Shown here: positions 1 through 8,224 of the stretch, in pieces
Layout: each line of letters opens with the position of its first letter
Numbering within the stretch: position 1 is the first letter of the stretch
DNA from: Marinitoga lauensis
GTDB lineage: Bacteria; Thermotogota; Thermotogae; Petrotogales; Petrotogaceae
DNA: 64,000 nt
Direction: 5' to 3'
NCBI RefSeq assembly: GCF_004135675.1
Contig: NZ_QHLX01000001.1
Coordinates: 62,001-126,000, forward strand
Notes under the pieces: model-generated
Databases searched by the model: none
Seen by the model: only the letters and a program-made list of their open reading frames with translations
What the model was told of the DNA's origin: nothing
Position numbers and translations under genes: made by a program

Positions 1-713
1 AACAGTAATTATATCAGGATTTAAATTATAATGTTCATAAGAAAAGATTTTGCCTGTTCGACCTAATCCCGCTTGTATTTCATCACAAGCCAAAATAAAT
101 TTTTTCTCATTATGATACTTATTTAATATTTCTGAAAATTCCTTTGTTAATGGCATTACACCACCAGAACCTTGAATTGGCTCAACGAAAACTGCTAAAA
201 TTTCATCACCATGAAATTGCATATAATCATCAAAACCTTTTACATCATTAAATTCAAACTCCTGACAATTAGGAATCAATGGCCTAAAAGGTGCTTTTAA
301 ATTTTCAAACCCATTTATCGATAATGCGCCTAAAGTTCTGCCGTGAAAACCATTTTTAAAATATATTATTTTTCTTTTATCTTTAGTAGATAACTTTTTT
401 ACAGCTTTCAAAGCTGCTTCTGTAGCTTCTGTTCCAGAATTTGTAAAAAAAACTCTCCCTTCTTGCCCGTAAATTCTATCAATTTATTAGCAACATAAAC
501 TGCATCCTCATCTAAATAAAAATTGGATATATGCATATATCTTTCCATTTTACTCTTCATTGCTTCTAATATTTCATTATTAGAATGACCAAATGCCATT
601 ACGCCTATACCAGCAAAAGTATCGAGATACTTTTTCCCATCTTTTGAATATATGCATACTCCTTTTGCATAATCAATATCTAAATTAAAATAATCATATA
701 TTTTCAAAATCAT
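1..713 (-). CDS. Class III PLP aminotransferase, lysine-pathway type (3' end outside window)
   Basis: This is the N-terminal two thirds of an acetylornithine/N-acetyl-diaminopimelate-type aminotransferase. Visible family features are the start (DYAKGVCIYSKDGKKYLD), the FTNSGTEATEAALK phosphate-binding stretch, the GFHGRTLG loop and the FVEPIQGSGG and CDEIQAGLGRTG motifs. The PLP lysine lies beyond the window edge. Its ATG overlaps the lysC stop (ATGA), so it belongs to the lysine operon. There it most likely transaminates N-acetyl-2-amino-6-oxopimelate, although ArgD activity cannot be excluded. A one-base deletion near 465 breaks the frame after EFTGK; adding one base restores an ideal family sequence. 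Confidence 0.85.
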
Positions 714-1900
714 AATTCAAACTCCTTTATTAAAGCTTTGATGGCGTTATCTAAATACTTTTTATCTATTAAACATGAAATTTTTATTTCTGATGTAGTA
801 ACCATTCTTAATGGAATGTCCTCTAATGCTTTAAAAAATCTGGATGCTACCCCTTTTTCGGTTTTCATTCCAATTCCAACTACAGAAACTTTAGCGTAAC
901 CATGTTCATAAGTTACTTGAGATTCATTAAAAGCCGTTAAAGCATCTTTCAAATACTTATCAAAGTGTTCCATTTCTTCCTCAATAATAGTAAAAGAAAC
1001 ATTCAACTTTCCATTAATATTAATTATAGATATCATATCGACATTAAAACCTTTTTGTGCTATTTTTTCAAATATATTGTAAATAATTGCATGATTAAAT
1101 GGTAAATTTGTTATTGTTACTTGCGTTTGATTTTCCATAACACTCATTCCTGTAACAACGGGATTTTCAATATTATCTGTTACCACATATGTTCCCTCCT
1201 CATCAGAAAAAGTAGAAGCACAATAAACAGTGATATTGTATTTTTTTGCTACTTCCACTGCTCTACTATGTAAAACCTTTGCTCCAAGACTTGACATTTC
1301 TAACATTTCATCATAAGTAATATACTTTATTTTTTTTGCGTTTGAATACCTTCTTGGATCAAAAGTAAAAATACCAGGAAAATCACTGTATATTTCGCAT
1401 TTTGCATCTAAAGCAGCAGCAATTGCAACTGCAGAAGTATCAGAGCCACCTCTTCCAAGAGTTGTATAATCACCTTCTTCTGTTATTCCTTGAAATCCTG
1501 TAATAACCAAAATATCATATTCTTCCAATAACCTTTTTACTTTAGATGTTTTAAACTTTTGAATTCTTGCATTATTAAAATCTGATGTAGTGAAAATACC
1601 TGCTTGAAAAGCATTTAAAGATTTTGTTTTTACTTTTAGATCATTTAATGCCATCGACAATAAAGAAACTGAAATTTGTTCTCCAGTTGTTAATAACATA
1701 TCTAATTCTCTAGGATGTGGTTTTTTTGAGATTTCTCTTGCTAAATTAATTAAATTATCTGTAGTCTTTCCCATAGCAGAAACAATTACCACAACCTTAT
1801 ATCCCTCATCTACTTTATTTTTAATCTTTTTTGCAACATATTTTATTTTTTCTGTATCTGCAACAGATGAACCACCATATTTTTGAACTACTATATTCAT
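710..1900 (-). CDS. lysC: Aspartate kinase
   Basis: The 396-residue protein phosphorylates aspartate, the first step towards lysine and threonine. It opens with the signature QKYGGSSVAD and has the catalytic-domain segment TLGRGGSDTSAVAIAAALDA. The C-terminal third is a tandem ACT region (from about residue 260) that normally binds the feedback inhibitor. Length and domain order match monofunctional aspartokinases. It sits between dapD and the aminotransferase and overlaps the latter by four bases, which indicates translational coupling. The whole unit is downstream of a lysine riboswitch, so lysine probably controls both transcription and, through the ACT domains, enzyme activity. Confidence 0.96.
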   Translation of the reverse strand: MNIVVQKYGGSSVADTEKIKYVAKKIKNKVDEGYKVVVIVSAMGKTTDNLINLAREISKKPHPRELDMLLTTGEQISVSLLSMALNDLKVKTKSLNAFQAGIFTTSDFNNARIQKFKTSKVKRLLEEYDILVITGFQGITEEGDYTTLGRGGSDTSAVAIAAALDAKCEIYSDFPGIFTFDPRRYSNAKKIKYITYDEMLEMSSLGAKVLHSRAVEVAKKYNITVYCASTFSDEEGTYVVTDNIENPVVTGMSVMENQTQVTITNLPFNHAIIYNIFEKIAQKGFNVDMISIININGKLNVSFTIIEEEMEHFDKYLKDALTAFNESQVTYEHGYAKVSVVGIGMKTEKGVASRFFKALEDIPLRMVTTSEIKISCLIDKKYLDNAIKALIKEFEL

Positions 1901-1908
1901 TATATCAC

Positions 1909-2599
1909 CTACAAATTTCTTAATTCATCTAATAATTTTGTCTTATCCTTTGTTTTTTCATCAACTTTTTTATTACTTTCGCTGGAACACCTGCTACAAC
2001 AGTATAAGGTTCAACATTTTTTGTAACAACAGAACCAGCAGCAACAACTGAACCTTTTCCCACTCTTACACCCTCTAAAATAACTGAGTTTGCTCCAACT
2101 AAAACATCATTTTCTATTATTACTGGATCTGCACTTGGAGGTTCTATAACCCCTGCTATAACAGAGCCAGCACCTATATGGCAATTTGCACCAATTTCAG
2201 CTCTTCCCCAACAACAACATTCATATCAATCATCGTTTTTTCTCCGATTTTTGCTCCAATATTTATAACAGCTCCCATCATAATTACAGCATTATTTCCA
2301 ATTTCTACTAAATCCCTTATTATTGCTCCAGGTTCTATTCTTGCATTTATTTTTTTTAAATCTAATAACGGTATAGCTGAATTTCTTCTATCCATTTCAA
2401 TCCTATATTTTATAGCTTTATCTCTATTATTTTCTAAAAATTTCTCAAATTCATTTAACTCACAAAATAAAACACCACTGTTTTCATCACCATAATATTC
2501 TTCAAATGGTAAATCTCTTAAATCACCTTTTATAAATACTTTTACAGGTGTAACCTTTTTTGATTTTGCAATATATTCTATAATTTCATATGAATTCAT
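1909..2599 (-). CDS. dapD: Tetrahydrodipicolinate N-acetyltransferase
   Basis: This is a left-handed beta-helix acetyltransferase of the DapD/DapH type, about 230 residues after repair. The N-terminal half ([18 protein letters not shown]) is the family-specific cap. The second half carries hexapeptide repeats such as [20 protein letters not shown] and [14 protein letters not shown], ending in [14 protein letters not shown]. It acetylates tetrahydrodipicolinate, so the organism uses the acetylase branch of lysine synthesis. The start ATG follows GGGAGG. Two one-base deletions (near 2208 in a GGGG run and near 1968 in an A run) must be repaired to read the full gene. There is no stop between dapB and dapD in the sequence as given. 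Confidence 0.9.
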
Positions 2600-2621
2600 A
2601 TTATTCCTCCCTATAATTAAT

Positions 2622-3258
2622 TCAAAAATATCTTGAAATGTGTAATATCCAGCTACTAATTTTAAGGATAGATTTGCTGCCTTTAATACACCTTCAGCAA
2701 AAGTTCTTCTCGATAATGCTCTGTGAGATATTGTTATAACTTCACCTAAATTACTAAAATGTACGGAATGATCTCCAGGCACATTACCCAATCTCAATGA
2801 AGAAATATTTACTTCTTTTCCTATAACATCTTTAATCATTTTTGCAGTACCTGATGGTTTATCTTTCTTAAATCTATGATGTGTTTCTTCAATTTCTATA
2901 TCCACGTCATCCATTAATTTATTTGCCAAATCAACTAATTTTAATAATACTTGAACACCAAAAGAAAAATTATAACTCTGTATTACAGGTATAGTCTGAG
3001 ATAATTCTTTTAATTTATTGATATTATCTTCTGATAATCCTGTTGTTCCAATTATTAAAGGACAATGAAATTTTTAGTATATTCTATAACTTTATCAAAA
3101 GCTTCTGGCAATGAAAAATCAATTAATACCTGCGGATTATCAATATAATTTTCTTCTTCTTTATCATAAGAAAAAACTAATTCATGCCCTTTTTCCGAAA
3201 ATAAATTGTATATTTCATTTCCCATTCTTCCATTTCTTCCAATAATTCCATATTTCAT
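2622..3258 (-). CDS. dapB: 4-hydroxy-tetrahydrodipicolinate reductase
   Basis: DapB reduces the DapA product with NAD(P)H. The N-terminal Rossmann motif [10 protein letters not shown] and the family signature [15 protein letters not shown] are both present. The start ATG overlaps the dapA stop (ATGA). A missing T near 3075 (between KNF and [10 protein letters not shown]) breaks the frame. The end is uncertain: as written, the frame runs straight on into dapD through the dapD ribosome binding site. Restoring one T in the T5 run near 2626 gives ATT TTT TGA and a protein of about 212 residues, the usual DapB length. I used that end. Confidence 0.88.
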
Positions 3259-4130
3259 AATATACTCAGCTCCTCAAATAGATTATCAATTATCTTTTTA
3301 GCATTATCACTAATTGTAATTAATGGTAATCTTACAATATTCTTGCAGTACCCAAGTTTTGAAACTGCATACTTTACTGGAATAGGATTAACCTCAATAA
3401 ACAATTTCCTCATTAAAATATTATACTTTTTATTTATTTTCTGAGCTGTAGCATAATCATTGTTTAATACTGCATCTGTTAAGTCCCTCATTTCCTTTGG
3501 AAGTACATTAGAAAAAACAGATATAACGCCATCTCCACCTAAAGCCATTAAAGGTAATGCCTGATCATCATTTCCGGAATAAACAAACATTCCATCCGGT
3601 TTTTTAGAAATCAATTCTGCAATTTGAGAAATATTTCCACTTGCTTCTTTAATTCCCACAACATTTGCGTTTTTTTCGAAAATTTCTATTGCAGTGTCTG
3701 GTAAGATATTCCCACCGGTTCTTGAAGGTACATTATACAAAATAATAGGTAATTCAGTTCTTTGAGCAACATATGTAAAATATTCAACTAATCCTTTTTG
3801 TGTTGACTTATTATAATAAGGACTAACTATAAGTAATCCATCTGCACCTGATTTTTCTGCTAATTTATTATTATGCAACACATGTTCTGGATTATTTGAA
3901 CCAGTTCCAACTATTACAGGAACCTTTTTATTTGTTACTTCAACCACTTTAGAAACTATTTTTTCTCTTTCACTTTCATTTATTGTTGGAGCTTCCCCAG
4001 TAGTTCCTAAAACAATCAAAGCATTAACATGTTTTAATTGAAATTTCACAAATTCTTCTAAAGCATTGTAATCAACTTCAAAATTTTCATCAAATGGAGT
4101 AATAATTGCTGTACCTACACCTTTAAACAT
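3255..4130 (-). CDS. dapA: 4-hydroxy-tetrahydrodipicolinate synthase
   Basis: The 291-residue TIM-barrel aldolase condenses pyruvate with aspartate semialdehyde. The YNVPSRTGGN motif and the Schiff-base lysine in VVGIKEASGN are visible, as is the N-terminal GVGTAIITPF. I chose the ATG of MFKGVGTA because GGAGGGG lies the right distance upstream; a longer in-frame start (MKEGIF) would include the ribosome binding site. The start overlaps the lysA stop by eight bases and the stop overlaps the dapB start. The gene is intact, without any frameshift. Confidence 0.97.
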   Translation of the reverse strand: MFKGVGTAIITPFDENFEVDYNALEEFVKFQLKHVNALIVLGTTGEAPTINESEREKIVSKVVEVTNKKVPVIVGTGSNNPEHVLHNNKLAEKSGADGLLIVSPYYNKSTQKGLVEYFTYVAQRTELPIILYNVPSRTGGNILPDTAIEIFEKNANVVGIKEASGNISQIAELISKKPDGMFVYSGNDDQALPLMALGGDGVISVFSNVLPKEMRDLTDAVLNNDYATAQKINKKYNILMRKLFIEVNPIPVKYAVSKLGYCKNIVRLPLITISDNAKKIIDNLFEELSIL

Positions 4131-5349
4131 AAATATCCCCTCCTTCAATTGTGGAAAAATAATCCTTTAATGTTTCCTGCCTTCTAATCATTTTAAATCC
4201 TATTCCGTCATATATAAATTCTGCGGACCTCAATTTTCCGTTATAATTAAAGCCCATAGAATGTCCGTGCGCTCCAACGTCATGAATAATTAATATATCT
4301 CCCTTTTCTATTTTTGGCAATTCTCTATCAACTGCAAATTTATCATTATTCTCACATAAAGAACCAACGATATCATATTTTTTATATTTACCTTCTTTTC
4401 CCAAAACCGTTATATGATGATATGCATTTTTTGGCCCATATAAACCAGGACGCATTAAATTTGCCATATTTGCATCTACACCTACATAAGTTTTATAACT
4501 TTCTTTAATATGCAAAACCTTTGTTATTAAATATCCATGTGGGCCAGTAATGTATCTACCATTTTCAGTAAATATTTTGGGTTTAAAATCCACAAAATAA
4601 TACTCATATAATTCTTTAATGTTTTTGCCCAATAAATATATGTCTAACTCCTTTTCTTCAGGTCGATATGGTATTCCAAAACCGCCACCAATATCTATAA
4701 ATTCAAATTCTATACTTAGCTTCTTTGATATTTTTCTCACCGCCTTGAAGATAGTCTCTGTATTTTTTGTTATTATATCTATATCTAACGTATTAGAAAT
4801 TATCATGGCATGTATACCATATCTTTTTATTCCTGCATCTTTAAACATTTGGTACCCTTCAATTAATTTTTCAAAAGGCATTCCGAATTTTGATTCTAAT
4901 GGGTTTCCTATAATTCCTGAACCATATGCTTTCTCAGGAGTATATCTTATTGATGCGATTTTTGGAATTCCAATTTTTTCTATAAACTCTGGTATATGTC
5001 CTATATCATCAAAATTTATAATCGCACCCAACTCATATGCTTTTTGATATTCTTCTAATGGTGTATTATTTGAAGTAAATAAAATATCTTCATTTTCCAA
5101 ACCCACCATATCTGATAGATACAATTCTGCTAATGAACTACAATCTGTTCCGCATCCATTATCTTTTAATAATTTTAAAATATACGGATTCGGTAATGCC
5201 TTTACGGCAAAAAATTCCTTAAAATCTACCCAGGAAAATGCTTTTTGTAACTTTTTTACAGATCCCATAATTCCATTTTGATCATATACATAAAATGGTG
5301 TTGGAATTTTCTTCAATAATTCTTCTATACTAAATGATATTTTTTTCAT
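4123..5349 (-). CDS. lysA: Diaminopimelate decarboxylase
   Basis: LysA performs the last step, meso-diaminopimelate to lysine. The 408-residue protein is a fold-III PLP enzyme. The PLP lysine lies in EFFAVKALPNPYILK, the glycine-rich phosphate loop in DIGGGFGIPY, and the C-terminal active-site cysteine in VGSLCENNDKF. It starts with ATG after AGAGGG and follows asd by 13 bases. Having the last enzyme near the front of the operon is also the arrangement I remember from other Thermotogae. The gene is intact. Confidence 0.96.
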   Translation of the reverse strand: MKKISFSIEELLKKIPTPFYVYDQNGIMGSVKKLQKAFSWVDFKEFFAVKALPNPYILKLLKDNGCGTDCSSLAELYLSDMVGLENEDILFTSNNTPLEEYQKAYELGAIINFDDIGHIPEFIEKIGIPKIASIRYTPEKAYGSGIIGNPLESKFGMPFEKLIEGYQMFKDAGIKRYGIHAMIISNTLDIDIITKNTETIFKAVRKISKKLSIEFEFIDIGGGFGIPYRPEEKELDIYLLGKNIKELYEYYFVDFKPKIFTENGRYITGPHGYLITKVLHIKESYKTYVGVDANMANLMRPGLYGPKNAYHHITVLGKEGKYKKYDIVGSLCENNDKFAVDRELPKIEKGDILIIHDVGAHGHSMGFNYNGKLRSAEFIYDGIGFKMIRRQETLKDYFSTIEGGDIYV

Positions 5350-5362
5350 CTTTTCCCTCTTT

Positions 5363-6340
5363 TCACAATTTTCTATGGTTTAATTCAAAATGTTTTAATA
5401 ATATTCTTACAGCATTTGTAGCTGCTCCAACCCTTACATTATCTGCAACAACCCAAACTAAGAAGGTATTTTCATCCATCTGTCTTAATCTGGACACATA
5501 GGTGATATCACTACCTGCAACATTTAATGGTGTAATTAAATTTTCACTGTATTTTACATTCTCTGTTTTAATAATCAAATTCTTGATACTTTCTATAGTT
5601 GCATTACTTTTAAGCCTAAAAGTAATACTTTCGGAATGCCCATATAAAACAGGAACTCTTACAGCAGTTGGATAAACTTTAATACTTTCATCATTAAAAA
5701 TTTTCCTGGTTTCATTTACCATTTTCATTTCTTCTTGTGTAAATCCATTATCTTCAAAAGGACCAATTACAGGAATTACATTATGATGAATTAATTCTGG
5801 AAAATGATTAAAATTATTATTACCATTTTCCTGATCTAATAATTCCTTAATTCCTTTATTTCCTGCTCCAGAAACAGCTTGATATGTACTTACAAAAATT
5901 TCAGAGATGCCAAATTCTTTTTCTAGTGATGACAGTGCAAGAACCATTTGAATAGTAGAACAGTTGGGATTTGCTATAATACCCTTATAATCTTTCAACA
6001 GCATTCCATTTATTTCAGGAACAATCAAAGGAATATTTTTTTTCATTCTAAATGCAGAAGAATTATCAATAACTGTATTTCCATAATCAGCGGCAATTGG
6101 AGCAAATTTTTTTGAAACAGTACTGCCAGCAGAAAAAAGTAAATAATCATATTTTTCTTTCATTTTTTCTTCCGTCAATTGTTCTACAATATAATCATTA
6201 TTTTTAAATTTTATTTTTTTCTCTTTCGATTTTTTACTGGCAAAAAGTTTTAATTCGGTGACATTTACATTTAAATCTTCCAATACCTTAACCATAGTTC
6301 TACCGACTTCACCTGTTGCACCAACTACTCCTATTTTCAT
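5363..6340 (-). CDS. asd: Aspartate-semialdehyde dehydrogenase
   Basis: The 325-residue enzyme reduces aspartyl phosphate to the semialdehyde. It has the N-terminal Rossmann motif VGVVGATGEVGRTM-like (MKIGVVGATGEVG), the catalytic cysteine in NPNCSTIQ and the substrate-binding QAVSGAGNKG. I chose the ATG of MKIGVVG, preceded by TTAGGAGGGAG; an 11-codon upstream extension would run into the riboswitch terminator. It is the first gene behind the lysine riboswitch, so transcription into it depends on the terminator at about 6355-6382. Confidence 0.96.
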   Translation of the reverse strand: MKIGVVGATGEVGRTMVKVLEDLNVNVTELKLFASKKSKEKKIKFKNNDYIVEQLTEEKMKEKYDYLLFSAGSTVSKKFAPIAADYGNTVIDNSSAFRMKKNIPLIVPEINGMLLKDYKGIIANPNCSTIQMVLALSSLEKEFGISEIFVSTYQAVSGAGNKGIKELLDQENGNNNFNHFPELIHHNVIPVIGPFEDNGFTQEEMKMVNETRKIFNDESIKVYPTAVRVPVLYGHSESITFRLKSNATIESIKNLIIKTENVKYSENLITPLNVAGSDITYVSRLRQMDENTFLVWVVADNVRVGAATNAVRILLKHFELNHRKL

Positions 6341-6354
6341 ATTCTCCCTCCTAA

Positions 6355-6382
6355 CAAAAATGGCCTTCCGCATGGGAAGGCC
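6355..6382 (-). terminator. Riboswitch expression-platform terminator in front of asd
   Basis: Read on the minus strand, GGCCTTCC-CATGC-GGAAGGCC is followed by ATTTTTG, a strong intrinsic terminator 15 bases before the asd start. Between it and the aptamer lies another 11-bp hairpin (TTTGAAATAAT paired with ATTATTTCAAA, 6387-6419). Together they look like the expression platform that stops transcription when lysine is bound. Confidence 0.9.
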
Positions 6383-6418
6383 AATATTTGAAATAATATT
6401 ACAATCACATTATTTCAA

Positions 6419-6582
6419 ACGGCTCTCCGCATGCATAAATCATGCGACAGTCACATAGGTATTCCCTATGCAACCAGGCATGTAAGATGGGTAAATCTTA
6501 CACCCTTCGGCAACCTCGCCTTTCATCTACCCAAGCCTACCCAAGCGATAGGTAGATTACTCATCTTGGTTGCGCCTCCGTT
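6419..6582 (-). promoter_or_regulatory. Lysine riboswitch aptamer
   Basis: The minus strand carries the conserved blocks of the lysine (L-box) aptamer in order: ACGGAGGCGC, AGATGAGTA, GAAAGGCGAGG, GCCGAAGGGTG, CATGCCTGG, GGGAATACC, ACTGTCGC and GGAGAGCCG. They closely resemble the Thermotoga maritima aptamer whose structure is known. The outer stem pairs ACGGAGGC with the terminal GAGAGCCGT side. It lies upstream of asd and the whole lysine operon, so lysine should promote termination at 6355-6382. Confidence 0.96.
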
Positions 6583-6670
6583 TGTTCGTTTAACTTATTA
6601 ACTTTTGATGTAGTTTATCAAATGTTTTTTAACTAAACATTACATATATACAACATAAAAGTTAAGCATT

Positions 6671-6778
6671 CTATTTCAAATTTATTTTCTTTACTTTTAC
6701 TTTCATCCTTTTCATTCGCAAACGTTCTATAAATCTTATTATTGGACATCTCATTTTCCATTTCTCAAAAAAGGTCAT
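6671..6778 (-). CDS. Lys-rich 35-residue small ORF upstream of the lysine riboswitch
   Basis: The ORF begins MTFFEKWKMRCPIIRFIERL and has a near-ideal ribosome binding site (TAGGAGGATACA-ATG). A TATAAT lies at 6817-6822 on the minus strand. The peptide has 8 Lys and 5 Arg among 35 residues; six of the last 13 residues are Lys. It ends about 90 bases before the lysine aptamer. It could be a leader peptide that senses lysyl-tRNA, a small basic protein, or a spurious ORF. I recognise no family. The strong ribosome binding site is the main support. Confidence 0.5.
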   Translation of the reverse strand: MTFFEKWKMRCPIIRFIERLRMKRMKVKVKKINLK

Positions 6779-6837
6779 TGTATCCTCCTAATTGTATTGA
6801 ATTTTTTATTTAATATATTATATCACAAAATCACAAA

Positions 6838-6866
6838 TAAAAAAAGAGCAGGTTGTCCTGCTCTTA
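6838..6866 (-). terminator. Terminator of tRNA-Ser
   Basis: On the minus strand AAGAGCAGG-ACAA-CCTGCTCTT is followed by TTTTT, starting directly after the encoded CCA end of the tRNA. Confidence 0.9.
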
Positions 6867-6867
6867 A

Positions 6868-6958
6868 TGGCGGAGAGAGTGGGATTTGAACCCACGGACG
6901 GGTTGTGCCCGTCACACGCTCTCCAGGCGTGCGCCTTCGACCGCTCGGCCATCTCTCC
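6868..6958 (-). tRNA. tRNA-Ser (anticodon GGA)
   Basis: The minus-strand sequence folds as a class II tRNA. It has the acceptor stem GGAGAGA/TCTCTCC, the D-arm ATGGCCGAGCGG, the anticodon loop CTGGAGA (anticodon GGA, reading UCC/UCU), a long variable arm around GACGGGCACAACCCGTC, the T-arm GGGTTCAAATCCC, discriminator G and an encoded CCA. It is followed at once by an intrinsic terminator. Confidence 0.97.
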
Positions 6959-7126
6959 GTTATATTAACTTTCCAACATATTTTATCATAACTTTCCACT
7001 TTAGTCAAGTAGTAAAATAAACATAATTAAATTTTTGTGATTTGTAACTCATTAATAAGCAATTTATAATTGAAAAAAGATGAAAAGAGGTTTTAAGTAA
7101 AATACTAAAAACTTCTACAATAAAAT

Positions 7127-8224
7127 TTAAATTTTAATTAGAGTATTTAATCTTTTCTCGATATTTGTCCAATGTTTATTTAAATCTATAGTTTTTACGC
7201 AAATTTTATATTTTATTGTTTTTTTATTCTCAGCACAAAAATTAATTTCACTTCCAACTTCTGGATATAACAGAATACCAACTAATTCTAATTTTTCTTT
7301 TTTATTTAATATATAGTTTGTTAAATATGAGTTTATTTGATATAGATTTGAAGATATAAATTTTTCTTTATCATAATTTTTAGATAATGCCTTTTTATAG
7401 TATTTAGTATCTATGATAATTTTTTTATTTCCAAGTTCAATAGATGTATCTGTCTGCATTTTTGGAATAAGATTTTCATCTCCTTCAAGGATATTTTTTG
7501 ACCATGACCAATATATATTTTCTCTTTTAACCAGTGCATTTTTTAATTTAGTTTTATAATAATTTAGAACAAATTCTTCAAAAATAGTACTCATTTTGGT
7601 TTCATCATCTAAGATGTTTATTATTTTTTCATCATATTTGTCACTTTCGTATATCAAATAATTATTATAAATAAATTCGCATATTTTAATTACAATATCA
7701 TAATGCTTATTATTTCTATGTAATATAACTTTTTTAAAAGTATTTTTATTTAATTTTATTAGTTCTACATCATGAAAATAATTATATAAAATTTCTATAT
7801 TTTTTATTATTTCTTTTTTATTAATTATGCTTTTTCTATACTCGCTTTTTAACAATAAATATAATGTTGTTTTTATTATCTGGTTATTTAATGTATTGCT
7901 ATTCAATATATCATATTGACAATTTAATTTTAATTTTTTTCTCAACATATTATTCATTGTATTTTTTATCATTATTTTCCCTCTTGAAAAACTTAGATCA
8001 TCTACAAAAGTATCATAATTTTTTTCCAATCCTTTTTTTATCAATTTTGATAGTAAGTTTGATAATATCCATACTAAAAAGGTAGGAAAATTATCATAAT
8101 CTTCCTTTGCTACATTTATTTTATCCAACAATTTTAGATCTATTCTTTCCCAGGCATATAATAACATATAAAAAATATTGTTATATAATTCTCTATTATT
8201 TTCTACTGATATACTATTTTTCAT
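7127..8224 (-). CDS. mcrC: McrC-like nuclease subunit of a McrBC restriction system
   Basis: The 365-residue protein resembles the 5-methylcytosine restriction component McrC. It has the family start NRELYNNIFYMLLYAWERI and a PD-(D/E)XK nuclease core near the C terminus (TDTSIELGNKK followed by IIIDTKYYKK). After it come an INSYL helix and the LVGILLYPEVG strand. In known systems McrC is recruited by the McrB motor and cleaves DNA. Its ATG lies inside the end of mcrB (11-base overlap), so the two are translationally coupled. The gene is intact and very AT-rich. It is the last gene of the addBA-mcrBC unit. Confidence 0.85.
   Translation of the reverse strand: MKNSISVENNRELYNNIFYMLLYAWERIDLKLLDKINVAKEDYDNFPTFLVWILSNLLSKLIKKGLEKNYDTFVDDLSFSRGKIMIKNTMNNMLRKKLKLNCQYDILNSNTLNNQIIKTTLYLLLKSEYRKSIINKKEIIKNIEILYNYFHDVELIKLNKNTFKKVILHRNNKHYDIVIKICEFIYNNYLIYESDKYDEKIINILDDETKMSTIFEEFVLNYYKTKLKNALVKRENIYWSWSKNILEGDENLIPKMQTDTSIELGNKKIIIDTKYYKKALSKNYDKEKFISSNLYQINSYLTNYILNKKEKLELVGILLYPEVGSEINFCAENKKTIKYKICVKTIDLNKHWTNIEKRLNTLIKI

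Noticed and set aside
6823..7008. A 61-codon ORF over the tRNA region
   Set aside because: It overlaps tRNA-Ser and its terminator completely; the RNA gene explains the sequence.
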